5,859 nucleotides of DNA from contig CAMDAL010000267.1 in assembly GCA_945888565.1 (NCBI GenBank), positions 1-5,859 of the forward strand. Reading direction: 5' to 3'. The translations under genes and the position numbers were made by a program. Position 1 is the first letter of the stretch, and every line of letters starts with the position of its first letter. Positions 1 to 5,626 of this stretch are shown here, piece after piece. The DNA is from Devosia equisanguinis (lineage in GTDB: Bacteria > Pseudomonadota > Alphaproteobacteria > Rhizobiales > Devosiaceae). The notes beneath the pieces were generated by a model. The model saw nothing but the letters and a program-made list of their open reading frames with translations. It had not been told where the DNA came from and ran no database searches.

Positions 1-651
1 CGGCGTCGCTGTGAAGGTGAACGTGTCGCCCTCGACGCCGATCGTCAGTTCCATGTCGGTCATGCGGGCGAGCACGCCGGTGTAGAACGGCTGGATGCCC
101 CGCGCATCGACCCCGCCTTCCGGCGAGCCCGACAGCAACCCCTCTGCGCCCGACGGCATCAGCGTCTTCTGCCGCTTCTCCGGGTCCGACTTGGAGATGA
201 AGGTGAACACCTCGCTGCCGGCCGGCCCTTCGACCTTTGCCGTCACCACGCCGCCGCGCGGTACCGCCATCGAGGCGATCAGCAGCATGTTCATCATCAG
301 CTTGGCCTTGTGCTTGGGCAAGAGGATCAGCGGCACCTGCCAGTCGAGGTCGGCCTTCTCGATCTCGAACAGCAGCCGCGCCACGCGTTCGCACTCGCGC
401 GTGTCGAAATCCGTGCCGGCGGTCGAGCTGGCGCCGTAGGCGAGCCGGGCGAACTCCAGCTTGGCCCGCGCCTGCCGCGTCGCGTTGACGATCAGCTCCT
501 GCGCCCCATCGGCCATCGCCGACTGGGTGGGGTCCGCCAGCACTTCGAGCCCGTTGCCGATCGCCCCCACCGGGTTGATCAGGTCGTGACACACGCGCGA
601 ACACAGCATTGCCGCGAGGTCCGTCGCCTTGAGCTCGATAAAGTCCGCCAT
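1..651 (-). CDS. chpT: Histidine phosphotransferase ChpT (C-terminus cut by window edge)
   Basis: ChpT is the cytoplasmic phosphotransferase that passes phosphate from the hybrid kinase CckA to the response regulators CtrA and CpdR in the alphaproteobacterial cell-cycle pathway. The 217 residues visible begin with MADFIELKATDLAAMLCSR, followed by VCHDLINPVGAIGNGLEVL. This is the family's dimerisation/phosphoacceptor helix, with His22 as the likely phosphorylated residue (HDLxNPxGAIxNGLE motif). A degenerate, non-ATP-binding histidine-kinase-like C-terminal domain follows from about residue 85 (ECERVARLLFEIEK, LMMNMLLIASMAVPRGG). Family members are about 210-230 residues, so only a few residues should be missing. 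The ATG at 651 is firm because an in-frame TGA lies at 658-660; a GGAG lies about 12 nt upstream, which is rather far. The upstream DUF707 gene runs in the same direction but is 132 bp away, so chpT probably has its own promoter. Family identity is confident from the motif. Confidence 0.93.
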   Translation of the reverse strand, partial: MADFIELKATDLAAMLCSRVCHDLINPVGAIGNGLEVLADPTQSAMADGAQELIVNATRQARAKLEFARLAYGASSTAGTDFDTRECERVARLLFEIEKADLDWQVPLILLPKHKAKLMMNMLLIASMAVPRGGVVTAKVEGPAGSEVFTFISKSDPEKRQKTLMPSGAEGLLSGSPEGGVDARGIQPFYTGVLARMTDMELTIGVEGDTFTFTATP

Positions 652-682
652 TCTTCGTCAGGTCTCCGCTTGAGCGTCTTCA

Positions 683-703
683 GGAAAAGTTGCCGACTTT
701 TCC
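683..703. repeat. Palindrome GGAAAAGT-N5-ACTTTTCC in the chpT leader
   Basis: Perfect 8-bp arms (683-690 and 696-703) flank a 5-nt spacer, 32 bp upstream of the chpT start. Similar GGAAAAGT/ACTTTTCC palindromes are, as I recall, frequent intergenic repeats in Rhizobiales genomes, so this is more likely a dispersed repeat or leader hairpin than a gene-specific operator. No adjacent T-run makes it a convincing intrinsic terminator in either direction. Confidence 0.6.
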
Positions 704-754
704 GGTTCGAAAGCGCGACAATCAAAACCGGTCGAATCAATTTTGCACAGCGTA

Positions 755-770
755 GCCGCAACTGCGCGGC
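755..770 (-). terminator. Weak hairpin just after the DUF707 gene
   Basis: Arms of 5 bp (GCCGC 755-759, GCGGC 766-770) with a 6-nt loop lie 14 bp beyond the stop of the DUF707 gene on the minus strand. A somewhat A/T-rich tract (GCAAAATTGATT) follows at a distance in the transcript direction, with no clean U-run. The hairpin could end the DUF707 transcript ahead of chpT, but it is weak. Confidence 0.2.
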
Positions 771-783
771 ATCCCTAGCCTCA

Positions 784-1680
784 TCACCCCGCGATCCCGG
801 CATTCTCGGTAAGCTGCGCAAGGGTGGTTGGCCGGTAGAAGAACCTGAACAACCGCCGAAAGCGTCGTCCGGTGTCAGGCTCCACCAAACGGCGGCGCTG
901 CCTCGAATAGTCCTTGAGCATCAGCCAGGCCGTCGTCAGTTGCCGCACCGGGCGTCCCGCAGCCGTGACGCCGCCATAGCACGGAAACTCGCGCCGAAAC
1001 CGGTGTCCGAACCGGCCCCGCAGCCGCCGCCCTTCCTCCCGCTGGTCGATGCCACGACTCTTTAGCCGCCCGGCGAGGAACTTGCCCACCGGACGCGTAT
1101 GCGTCATCTGCACCGCGTCGATGATCGCCGCCTTGTAGCGATTGTCGGCCTCAAGCCGGGCCCAGACATTGTCGAGCCCGAACCCCGAGCTGCTATTGGC
1201 CAGATGCGGCAGCATCCGCCTCATCTGGTCCCGCGTCAGGCACGGCATCATCACCTCGACGAGCGACGTGTACCGCAGCCGGAACGAAGACGCCGCCAGT
1301 GTATGCGGATAGGTGAAGTAGCTGTCCGGCGTCAGGGCCGGTTGTCCGATCGACAGCCCCTCCGCTTCCATCAACGCGAACATCGCGTCGATCGCCTCTC
1401 CATCGGTGGCGATGTCATCGTCGGGAAGCCAGAAATGCGTGTAGTTGGCGAGCAGCTCCGGCATCTCGGCGAAATGGGCGTGAATGACGTCCCACTTGCC
1501 GCCCTTGCGCCGCAGCACCCGTTCGTCCGCCAGCGCTTCGTATTCGCCGTCACCGTACCATGAGACGATCAGGTCCCAGCTCCGTTCGGCCCCGCCGGCA
1601 AGCCACTGCCGGTGCAGGCTCTTTTCGCCTGCCCGCACCAACACCAGATGCCGCTTTCCTGCGCCGCCCATTGCGTCCAT
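784..1680 (-). CDS. DUF707-family glycosyltransferase-like protein
   Basis: A 298-residue cytosolic protein with no signal peptide or membrane segment. It matches the DUF707 pattern (PF05212). Residues 9-18 (KRHLVLVRAG) form the first strand, 33-44 give RSWDLIVSWYGD, and 82-90 give HFWLPDDDI, whose acidic triad at 87-89 resembles the DxD metal/nucleotide-sugar site of GT-A glycosyltransferases. QPALTPDSYFTYPHT (113-127), RYTSLVEVMMPCL (136-148), GFGLDNVW (166-173) and HTRPVGK (194-200) complete the signature. Residues 200-298 are an Arg-rich tail I cannot assign. The ATG at 1680 is the first possible start, since an in-frame TAG lies six codons upstream (1696-1698); a second ATG three codons in is an alternative. 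Stops at 784-786 and 781-783 are tandem TGAs. It diverges from glf by 28 bp, so a role in adding galactofuranose or another sugar to a surface glycan is a reasonable inference. The family has no well-established reaction. Confidence 0.85.
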   Translation of the reverse strand: MDAMGGAGKRHLVLVRAGEKSLHRQWLAGGAERSWDLIVSWYGDGEYEALADERVLRRKGGKWDVIHAHFAEMPELLANYTHFWLPDDDIATDGEAIDAMFALMEAEGLSIGQPALTPDSYFTYPHTLAASSFRLRYTSLVEVMMPCLTRDQMRRMLPHLANSSSGFGLDNVWARLEADNRYKAAIIDAVQMTHTRPVGKFLAGRLKSRGIDQREEGRRLRGRFGHRFRREFPCYGGVTAAGRPVRQLTTAWLMLKDYSRQRRRLVEPDTGRRFRRLFRFFYRPTTLAQLTENAGIAG

Positions 1681-1708
1681 AGACCCCGTCCGCCACTACT
1701 GAGCTGGA

Positions 1709-2884
1709 ATGGATGCCCCATTCGGAACTGGCGGGCAACTTTTGGACGATCTGCATTCCTGCGACCTGGTGGTCGTCGGTGCCGGCTTTTACGGGGCCAC
1801 CATCGCCGAGCGTGCGGCGGCGCGGGGGCTGCGGGTGCTGGTGGTCGATCGCCGTGATCACATCGGCGGCAACGCCTACACCGAGGTGCACCCGGAAACC
1901 GGCATCGAGGTGCACCGCTACGGCCCGCACCTGTTTCACACCCCCAACGCCGAGGTCTGGGACTACCTGCAGCGGTTCACCGGCTTCACCGATTTCCAGC
2001 TGCGGGTGTGGAGCTCGCACCGCGGCCAGCTCTATCCGCTGCCGGTGAACCTTGCGACCATCAGCCAGTTCGTCGGCCGCCACCTGTCGCCCGCCGAGGC
2101 CCGGGCGGTGATCGCCCAGCAGACCGAAGGCCTCGATCCGCAGGCCGCGACCAACCTCGAGGACAAGGCGATCGCGTCGATCGGCCGCCCGCTCTACGAG
2201 GCGTTCATCCGCGACTACACCGCCAAGCAGTGGCAGACCGATCCGCGCCTGCTGCCGGCCGCCACCATTGCCCGCCTGCCGGTGCGCTACACCACTGACA
2301 CCCGCTATTTCTCCGACCGTTTCCAGGGCCTGCCGGTCGATGGCTACACTGCCATCTTCGAGCGGATGCTCGCCAGCGACAGCATCGCCGTTCGCCTCGG
2401 CGTCGACTGGTTCGACCTGCGCCACGCCGCCCCGGCCGGCCTGCCGGTGGTCTATACCGGCCCCATCGATCGCTATTTCGACTACGCCGAAGGCCGCCTC
2501 GGCTGGCGCACCACCCGCTTCGAGGCCGAAACCGTGGCCGTCGGCGACTACCAGGGCACCGCCATCGTCAACTACCCCGATGCCGGCGTGCCGTTCACCC
2601 GCATCGTCGAATACCGGCACCTCTACCCAGACCGCCCCTATCCGGCCGATCGGAGCGTCATCGTCCGCGAGTTTCCGCGCTTCGCGACGGGCGACGACGA
2701 GCCGTTCTACCCTGTCGATACTGCCGAAGACCGGGCGCGCCTCGCCCGCTATCGCGCCCGCGCCGAAGCCGAGCCGGATGTGCTGTTCGGCGGCCGCCTC
2801 GGCACCTACCGCTACCTGGACATGCACCAGGCCATCGCCATGGCGCTCAAGGACTGGGAAACGCTGGCGCGCCGCTTGGGCTAG
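1709..2884 (+). CDS. glf: UDP-galactopyranose mutase
   Basis: A cytosolic FAD enzyme that interconverts UDP-galactopyranose and UDP-galactofuranose, the donor for galactofuranose in LPS O-chains and other surface glycans. The Rossmann motif DLVVVGAGFYGA is at 19-30, the FAD-ribose segment DRRDHIGGNAY at 47-57 and YGPHLFHT at 71-78. The substrate-binding region RYTTDTRYFSDRFQGLPVDGY spans 193-213, YTGPIDRYFDY lies in the middle, and the C-terminal GGRLGTYRYLDMH (361-373) carries the conserved Tyr-x-Asp pair (369, 371) that contacts the nucleotide-sugar diphosphate in studied mutases. The 391-residue length fits the family. The ATG at 1709 gives 18 residues before DLVVVGAG, longer than usual; a TTG at 1742 would give a more typical N-terminus (MDDLHSCDLVVVGAG). 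The start is therefore uncertain, though GAGCTGGA precedes the ATG. Its stop overlaps that of the convergent YHS gene. Confidence 0.95.
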   Translation: MDAPFGTGGQLLDDLHSCDLVVVGAGFYGATIAERAAARGLRVLVVDRRDHIGGNAYTEVHPETGIEVHRYGPHLFHTPNAEVWDYLQRFTGFTDFQLRVWSSHRGQLYPLPVNLATISQFVGRHLSPAEARAVIAQQTEGLDPQAATNLEDKAIASIGRPLYEAFIRDYTAKQWQTDPRLLPAATIARLPVRYTTDTRYFSDRFQGLPVDGYTAIFERMLASDSIAVRLGVDWFDLRHAAPAGLPVVYTGPIDRYFDYAEGRLGWRTTRFEAETVAVGDYQGTAIVNYPDAGVPFTRIVEYRHLYPDRPYPADRSVIVREFPRFATGDDEPFYPVDTAEDRARLARYRARAEAEPDVLFGGRLGTYRYLDMHQAIAMALKDWETLARRLG

Positions 2885-3468
2885 TGGCCCGCTTCGGCCT
2901 CGCTATGCCCGTCTTCGGCCGCGCCACCCTGGTCCGCCACCGCATCGGCAAAGCTCTGCTCCTCGCCCGTCAGGCCGGGCATCAGCCTGTACCAGGTGGC
3001 GTTCGCCGACGTGGTCGTCACCGCACTGGTCGAAACGAAGGCTTCGCGGTTGGCCAGCGAGTAGAACAGGTAGAGCTTCATCTGCTCGATGGCGTAGAGC
3101 CGCGGCTTGCCGTCCGACAGGAAGCCGCGCGACAGGCTGGTCGCGCAGTGGCCGCCAAACTGTGGCGCATAGATGTCGGGGTTGCGGATGAACACGTCGC
3201 GGTTCGCCGCCGATACAAAGTACCACGGCACCCCCTGCCAGACATACTCGTAGTCGGGCCAGCCCTGCTGCGGCTCGGGTTCGGTGAAGAAGCTCACCGC
3301 GTCATAGCCGTCGATCGCCACGCCGCTCAACGGATCGGTGACGATGGTCTGCACCAGCGATGCGCCGCGGGCCACCATCGGCGCCAGCAGCAGCGCGCAC
3401 AAAAGCGCCCCGATCAGTGCGGTTATGGTTAAGTTTTGTTTACGCTTTTGCCGCATCATTGCCGCCAT
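2881..3468 (-). CDS. Exported YHS-domain protein
   Basis: A 195-residue protein with an N-terminal signal: basic MAAMMRQKRKQ, then a hydrophobic core at about 13-33, with probable cleavage near ARGA-S (36/37). The mature part is YHS-domain-like: DPLSGVAIDGYDAVSFF (45-61), YEYVWQGVPWYFVSAANRDVF (73-93), then NPDIYAPQFGGHCATSLSRG (96-115) with the conserved Cys108, and RLYAIEQMKLYLFYSLANREAF (123-144). YHS domains are linked with metal binding in several proteins, but exported stand-alone versions are largely uncharacterised. The final 50 residues end in an acidic/His tail (EDGHSEAEAGH) that could bind metal; this is a guess. An in-frame TAG three codons upstream limits the start to ATG 3468, 3459 or 3456; none has a clear ribosome-binding site. 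The gene diverges from eipA and converges on glf without a gap. Confidence 0.85.
   Translation of the reverse strand: MAAMMRQKRKQNLTITALIGALLCALLLAPMVARGASLVQTIVTDPLSGVAIDGYDAVSFFTEPEPQQGWPDYEYVWQGVPWYFVSAANRDVFIRNPDIYAPQFGGHCATSLSRGFLSDGKPRLYAIEQMKLYLFYSLANREAFVSTSAVTTTSANATWYRLMPGLTGEEQSFADAVADQGGAAEDGHSEAEAGH
3429..3443. promoter_or_regulatory. Candidate CtrA box TTAA-N7-TTAC upstream of eipA
   Basis: The CtrA consensus is TTAA-N7-TTAA. This site reads TTAAGTTTTGTTTAC, matching 7 of 8 conserved positions; on the minus strand it reads GTAA-N7-TTAACCAT, where TTAACCAT agrees with the extended Caulobacter half-site. It lies inside the 5' coding end of the YHS gene and 130 bp upstream of the eipA start. 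In Brucella, eipA is directly activated by CtrA, which raises the prior for this site. The match is visible; binding is inferred. Confidence 0.45.
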
Positions 3469-3478
3469 GAAGGGCTAA

Positions 3479-3495
3479 CCTGAGTTCTTCTCAGG
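3479..3495. promoter_or_regulatory. Inverted repeat CCTGAG-N5-CTCAGG between the YHS gene and eipA
   Basis: Perfect 6-bp arms (3479-3484 and 3490-3495) surround TTCTT. The dyad begins 11 bp upstream of the YHS start and lies in the divergent gap, so it could be an operator for either gene or a hairpin in the YHS leader. Chance occurrence is possible at this arm length. Confidence 0.3.
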
Positions 3496-3572
3496 CGGTC
3501 CTCAGCGTCAGCTTATCCGCGACAGGGTAAGCAGCGCGTAAACGGACGCCGATCCAGACCGGAGTGCACTTC

Positions 3573-4166
3573 ATGCTCGACCGCATGGTCTACATCATCC
3601 TCGCGACTTTCGTGCTGATGACCGCCGCGACGCTGGTTCTCACCCCCACCATGGTGCAGGCGCAGCAGCAGGGTTCGGTCTCCGACACCTTCTCGGGTGA
3701 CGAACTGATCGATACCGGCGGCGAGTTCTTCGGCGGCGTCGCCCAGGGCCTCGCCTCGCTGGTCGAGCGGGCCGTCAGCCAGTTCGGCCTGCCCAACGCC
3801 TACATCCTCGGCGAGGAGGGCTCGGGCGCCATTTTCGCCGGCGCCCGCTACGGCGAGGGCCGGATGTACACCCGCAACCAGGGCGAGCACCCGCTCTACT
3901 GGCAGGGCCCCACGCTCGGCTTCGATTTCGGCGGCGATGGCTCCAAGGTCATGATGCTGATCTACAACCTCAACTCGGTTTCCGATGTGTTCGGCCGCTA
4001 CCCCGGCGTCGATGGCTCGGCCTACGGCATTGGCGGCCTCGGCATGACGGTGCTCAAGTATGGCGACGTCGTCATGGTCCCCATCCGCTCCGGCGTCGGC
4101 GCCCGCCTCGGCGTCAACGTCGGCTACCTGAAGTTCACCCAGGAACCGACCTGGAATCCCTTCTGA
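3573..4166 (+). CDS. eipA: DUF1134 periplasmic envelope protein, EipA-like
   Basis: A 197-residue protein of the DUF1134 family. The Brucella member EipA is a soluble periplasmic beta-barrel protein needed for envelope stress resistance, directly activated by CtrA and synthetically lethal with loss of LPS O-polysaccharide. Residues 1-30 (MLDRMVYIILATFVL through TMVQA) form a signal peptide with likely cleavage at VQA-QQQ (30/31). The mature chain carries family stretches: GGEFFGGVAQGLASLVERAVSQFGLPNAYI, GEEGSGAIFAGARYGEG, GPTLGFDFGGDGSKVMMLIYNL, GIGGLGMTVL and RSGVGARLGVNVGYLKFT, ending in EPTWNPF. The Gly-rich alternating strands fit a beta barrel. ATG 3573 is chosen over GTG 3564 because GGAG at 3561-3564 is a well-spaced ribosome-binding site (8 nt) and the GTG overlaps it. 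It stands alone in transcription, with a 104-bp divergent promoter region upstream and a palindromic repeat downstream. Full length for the family. Confidence 0.92.
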   Translation: MLDRMVYIILATFVLMTAATLVLTPTMVQAQQQGSVSDTFSGDELIDTGGEFFGGVAQGLASLVERAVSQFGLPNAYILGEEGSGAIFAGARYGEGRMYTRNQGEHPLYWQGPTLGFDFGGDGSKVMMLIYNLNSVSDVFGRYPGVDGSAYGIGGLGMTVLKYGDVVMVPIRSGVGARLGVNVGYLKFTQEPTWNPF

Positions 4167-4192
4167 GGGCGGCTCGCGCCTGCCACAGGTCT

Positions 4193-4259
4193 CCCTCCCC
4201 CTTGTGGGGAGGGTAGCGTCGCTAGGAGCGAAGCGACGTAGCAAAGCTAGGGTGGGGGT
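4193..4259. repeat. C/G-rich palindromic intergenic repeat (REP-like)
   Basis: The unit starts with CCCTCCCC (4193-4200), pairing with GGGGAGGG (4206-4213) over a 5-nt loop. A second dyad follows, CGTCGCT (4217-4223) with AGCGACG (4232-4238), and the unit ends in GGGTGGGGG (4251-4259). GCTAG occurs twice (4221-4225 and 4246-4250). This bipartite CTCCCCC...GTGGGGAGGG...GGTGGGGGT layout resembles dispersed intergenic repeats I know from Rhizobiales genomes. It begins 27 bp after the eipA stop and could help terminate or stabilise that transcript. No T-run follows the first hairpin, so it is not a standard intrinsic terminator. Confidence 0.6.
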
Positions 4260-4296
4260 ACTCGATGGGCCCATTCATCCCCCGTTCATCGGCGTG

Positions 4297-4316
4297 GCAA
4301 TTCCATGGTCAATTGC
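4297..4316. promoter_or_regulatory. Interrupted dyad GCAATT-N8-AATTGC
   Basis: Perfect 6-bp arms (4297-4302, 4311-4316) flank an 8-bp spacer containing the palindrome CCATGG. It is an A/T-rich spot inside a C-rich gap, 137 bp before the start of the coiled-coil gene. The geometry is that of a binding site for a dimeric regulator. No matching regulator is encoded in the window, so its function is unassigned. Confidence 0.3.
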
Positions 4317-4423
4317 GGATGCCGCGCCCCTACCCCCGCCCCCCTGATCTGAGGTAAGGTTACCGCATGGCAGGGATGGATGGGCGCCTCCTTCGCTGCC
4401 ATTGTCGGGGCGCGCTCACCCGG

Positions 4424-4446
4424 ACCGGCAATACCCGGTAGCGGAG
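4424..4446 (+). promoter_or_regulatory. Leader hairpin and ribosome-binding site of the coiled-coil gene
   Basis: ACCGG (4424-4428) pairs with CCGGT (4435-4439) over a 6-nt loop, directly before GGAG (4443-4446), the Shine-Dalgarno sequence. GGAG is 7 nt from ATG 4454 but only 4 nt from GTG 4451, so it favours the ATG as start. Confidence 0.4.
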
Positions 4447-4453
4447 TTCTGTG

Positions 4454-5626
4454 ATGGTCATTGAAAACATTATGTATTTCGTGCTCGGCCTGCTCGTTTC
4501 CGGGCTGGTCGGACTGATCGTCATCCCCGCCGTCTGGCGTCGCGCCGTGCGTCTCACCAAGAAGCGCATCGAAGCGGCGACGCCCATGACCATGGCCGAG
4601 TTCCGCGCCGACAAGGACCAGCTCCGCGCCGAGTTCGCCCTCTCCACCCGGCGCCTCGAAATGAACGTCGAGGCCCTGCGCCGCCGCCTCGCCGACCAGT
4701 TGCGCGACATCAACCGCAAGAAATCCGAACTCGGCGGCATCAAGGGCGAGCGCGACAACCACATGCAGATCGTCCGCGAACTCGAGGAGCGCGAGGCCGA
4801 GGCCCGCCGCCGCATCCTCGAACTCGAAAAGGAAGGCGCCGACCTCGCCCAGAAGCTGCGCATGCGCGACCGCGAACTGGGCGAAAAGGCCAGCCAGCTC
4901 AATGCCGCCCGCGAAGTCATCCGCGGCAACGCCCCGCGCGCCTTCGCCCTCGATGGCCGCTCGCTCACCGGCGACTACAACCGCGACATCGAGGACGTGC
5001 TGAGCCGCCTCGAAGTGGAGGCGAGGCGGTCCGAGTTCCTCGAGAACCAGAACCGCACCCTCATCACCCAGCTCGAAAGCGCCGACCGGCGCGCCGCCGA
5101 AGTCACCGCCAGCGCCGCTGACCTACGTGAGAAACTAGCGAAACAGGACGATGGCGCGACCGAACGTCAGACCGAACTGGTCGACGCCGAGGCCCGCATC
5201 GCCGACGCCGAGAACCGCGTCTCGGTCATTCTCGCCGAGACCACGAAGCTGGTCGAGGACGGCGAGCAGAAGCACGACATGCTGCTCGCCGAAAAGCTCG
5301 GCATCGAGGAAGAGATGGAAGAGCTGCGCGGCAAGGTCGCCGGCGTCGAGCAGACCGTCATGGCCGACTGGGATTCCGACCGCATCGAGCAGTCGCACCT
5401 GCGCGAGCGCCTCAACGACATCGCCTCGGACGTCTCCCGCCTCGTCTACGCCCTCGAAGGCAACGGCCTGCCCGACAGCGAGGAGAGCCTCCTCGACCGC
5501 GTCCAGCGCTTCGCCGAACCCGAACCCGACCAGTTCGTCCCCGTCCGCGGCCCCAACGCCCGCCCACCCGAAGGCGCGGTGTCAGACCGGCTGAAGGCGC
5601 TACGGGAGTTGCAGGACGGCAACTAA
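4454..5626 (+). CDS. Membrane-anchored coiled-coil protein of unknown function
   Basis: A 390-residue protein with one N-terminal membrane segment (about 6-27, IMYFVLGLLVSGLVGLIVIP) followed by a basic stretch (WRRAVRLTKKR, 28-38). By the positive-inside rule the rest lies in the cytoplasm. Residues about 48-155 and 180-310 are dense in Arg, Glu, Lys, Leu and Ala with heptad spacing and look like long coiled coils. They are separated by a Gly/Pro-containing break around RGNAPRAFALDGRSLTGDYN. A conserved-looking block, DRIEQSHLRERLNDIASDVSRLVYALEGN, comes near 310-340, then a Pro/acidic linker and a short final helix (SDRLKALRELQ). I recognise the N-terminal pattern (WRRAVRLTxKRIEA, ADKDQLRAEFAxSTRRLE) as shared by Rhizobiales proteins annotated only as hypothetical. 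A scaffold role at the inner membrane is plausible but unproven. ATG 4454 is chosen from the ribosome-binding-site spacing. The gene has 287 bp upstream and no co-directional partner in the window. Confidence 0.85.
   Translation: MVIENIMYFVLGLLVSGLVGLIVIPAVWRRAVRLTKKRIEAATPMTMAEFRADKDQLRAEFALSTRRLEMNVEALRRRLADQLRDINRKKSELGGIKGERDNHMQIVRELEEREAEARRRILELEKEGADLAQKLRMRDRELGEKASQLNAAREVIRGNAPRAFALDGRSLTGDYNRDIEDVLSRLEVEARRSEFLENQNRTLITQLESADRRAAEVTASAADLREKLAKQDDGATERQTELVDAEARIADAENRVSVILAETTKLVEDGEQKHDMLLAEKLGIEEEMEELRGKVAGVEQTVMADWDSDRIEQSHLRERLNDIASDVSRLVYALEGNGLPDSEESLLDRVQRFAEPEPDQFVPVRGPNARPPEGAVSDRLKALRELQDGN

Noticed and set aside
310..1065. 251-codon + strand frame across chpT, the gap and the DUF707 gene
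   Set aside because: It is antisense to two well-supported genes and shows no domain; its coding signal comes from the high-GC complement.
1550..2827. Long open frame (425 codons) on the minus strand opposite glf
   Set aside because: It is a GC-rich shadow: the + strand frame gives an unmistakable full-length UDP-galactopyranose mutase, while the antisense product is a low-complexity Val/Gly/Ala/Asp chain with no recognisable domain.
2268..3191. 307-codon + strand frame overlapping glf and the YHS gene
   Set aside because: The product is dominated by Ala, Pro, Ser and Arg, as expected of an off-frame reading of high-GC coding DNA; both overlapped genes have clear families.
3564..3572. GTG 3564 as the eipA start
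   Set aside because: It overlaps the GGAG ribosome-binding site that is correctly spaced for ATG 3573.
4206..4213. First hairpin of the palindromic repeat as a classic intrinsic terminator of eipA
   Set aside because: No T-run follows the stem; a dispersed repeat is the better description.
3513..4274. 253-codon minus-strand frame opposite eipA
   Set aside because: Repetitive Ala/Asp/Gly/His/Glu antisense product; the + strand DUF1134 reading with signal peptide is decisive.
4451..4453. GTG 4451 as the coiled-coil gene start
   Set aside because: The ATG directly after it has the better 7-nt distance from GGAG; the difference is one residue.
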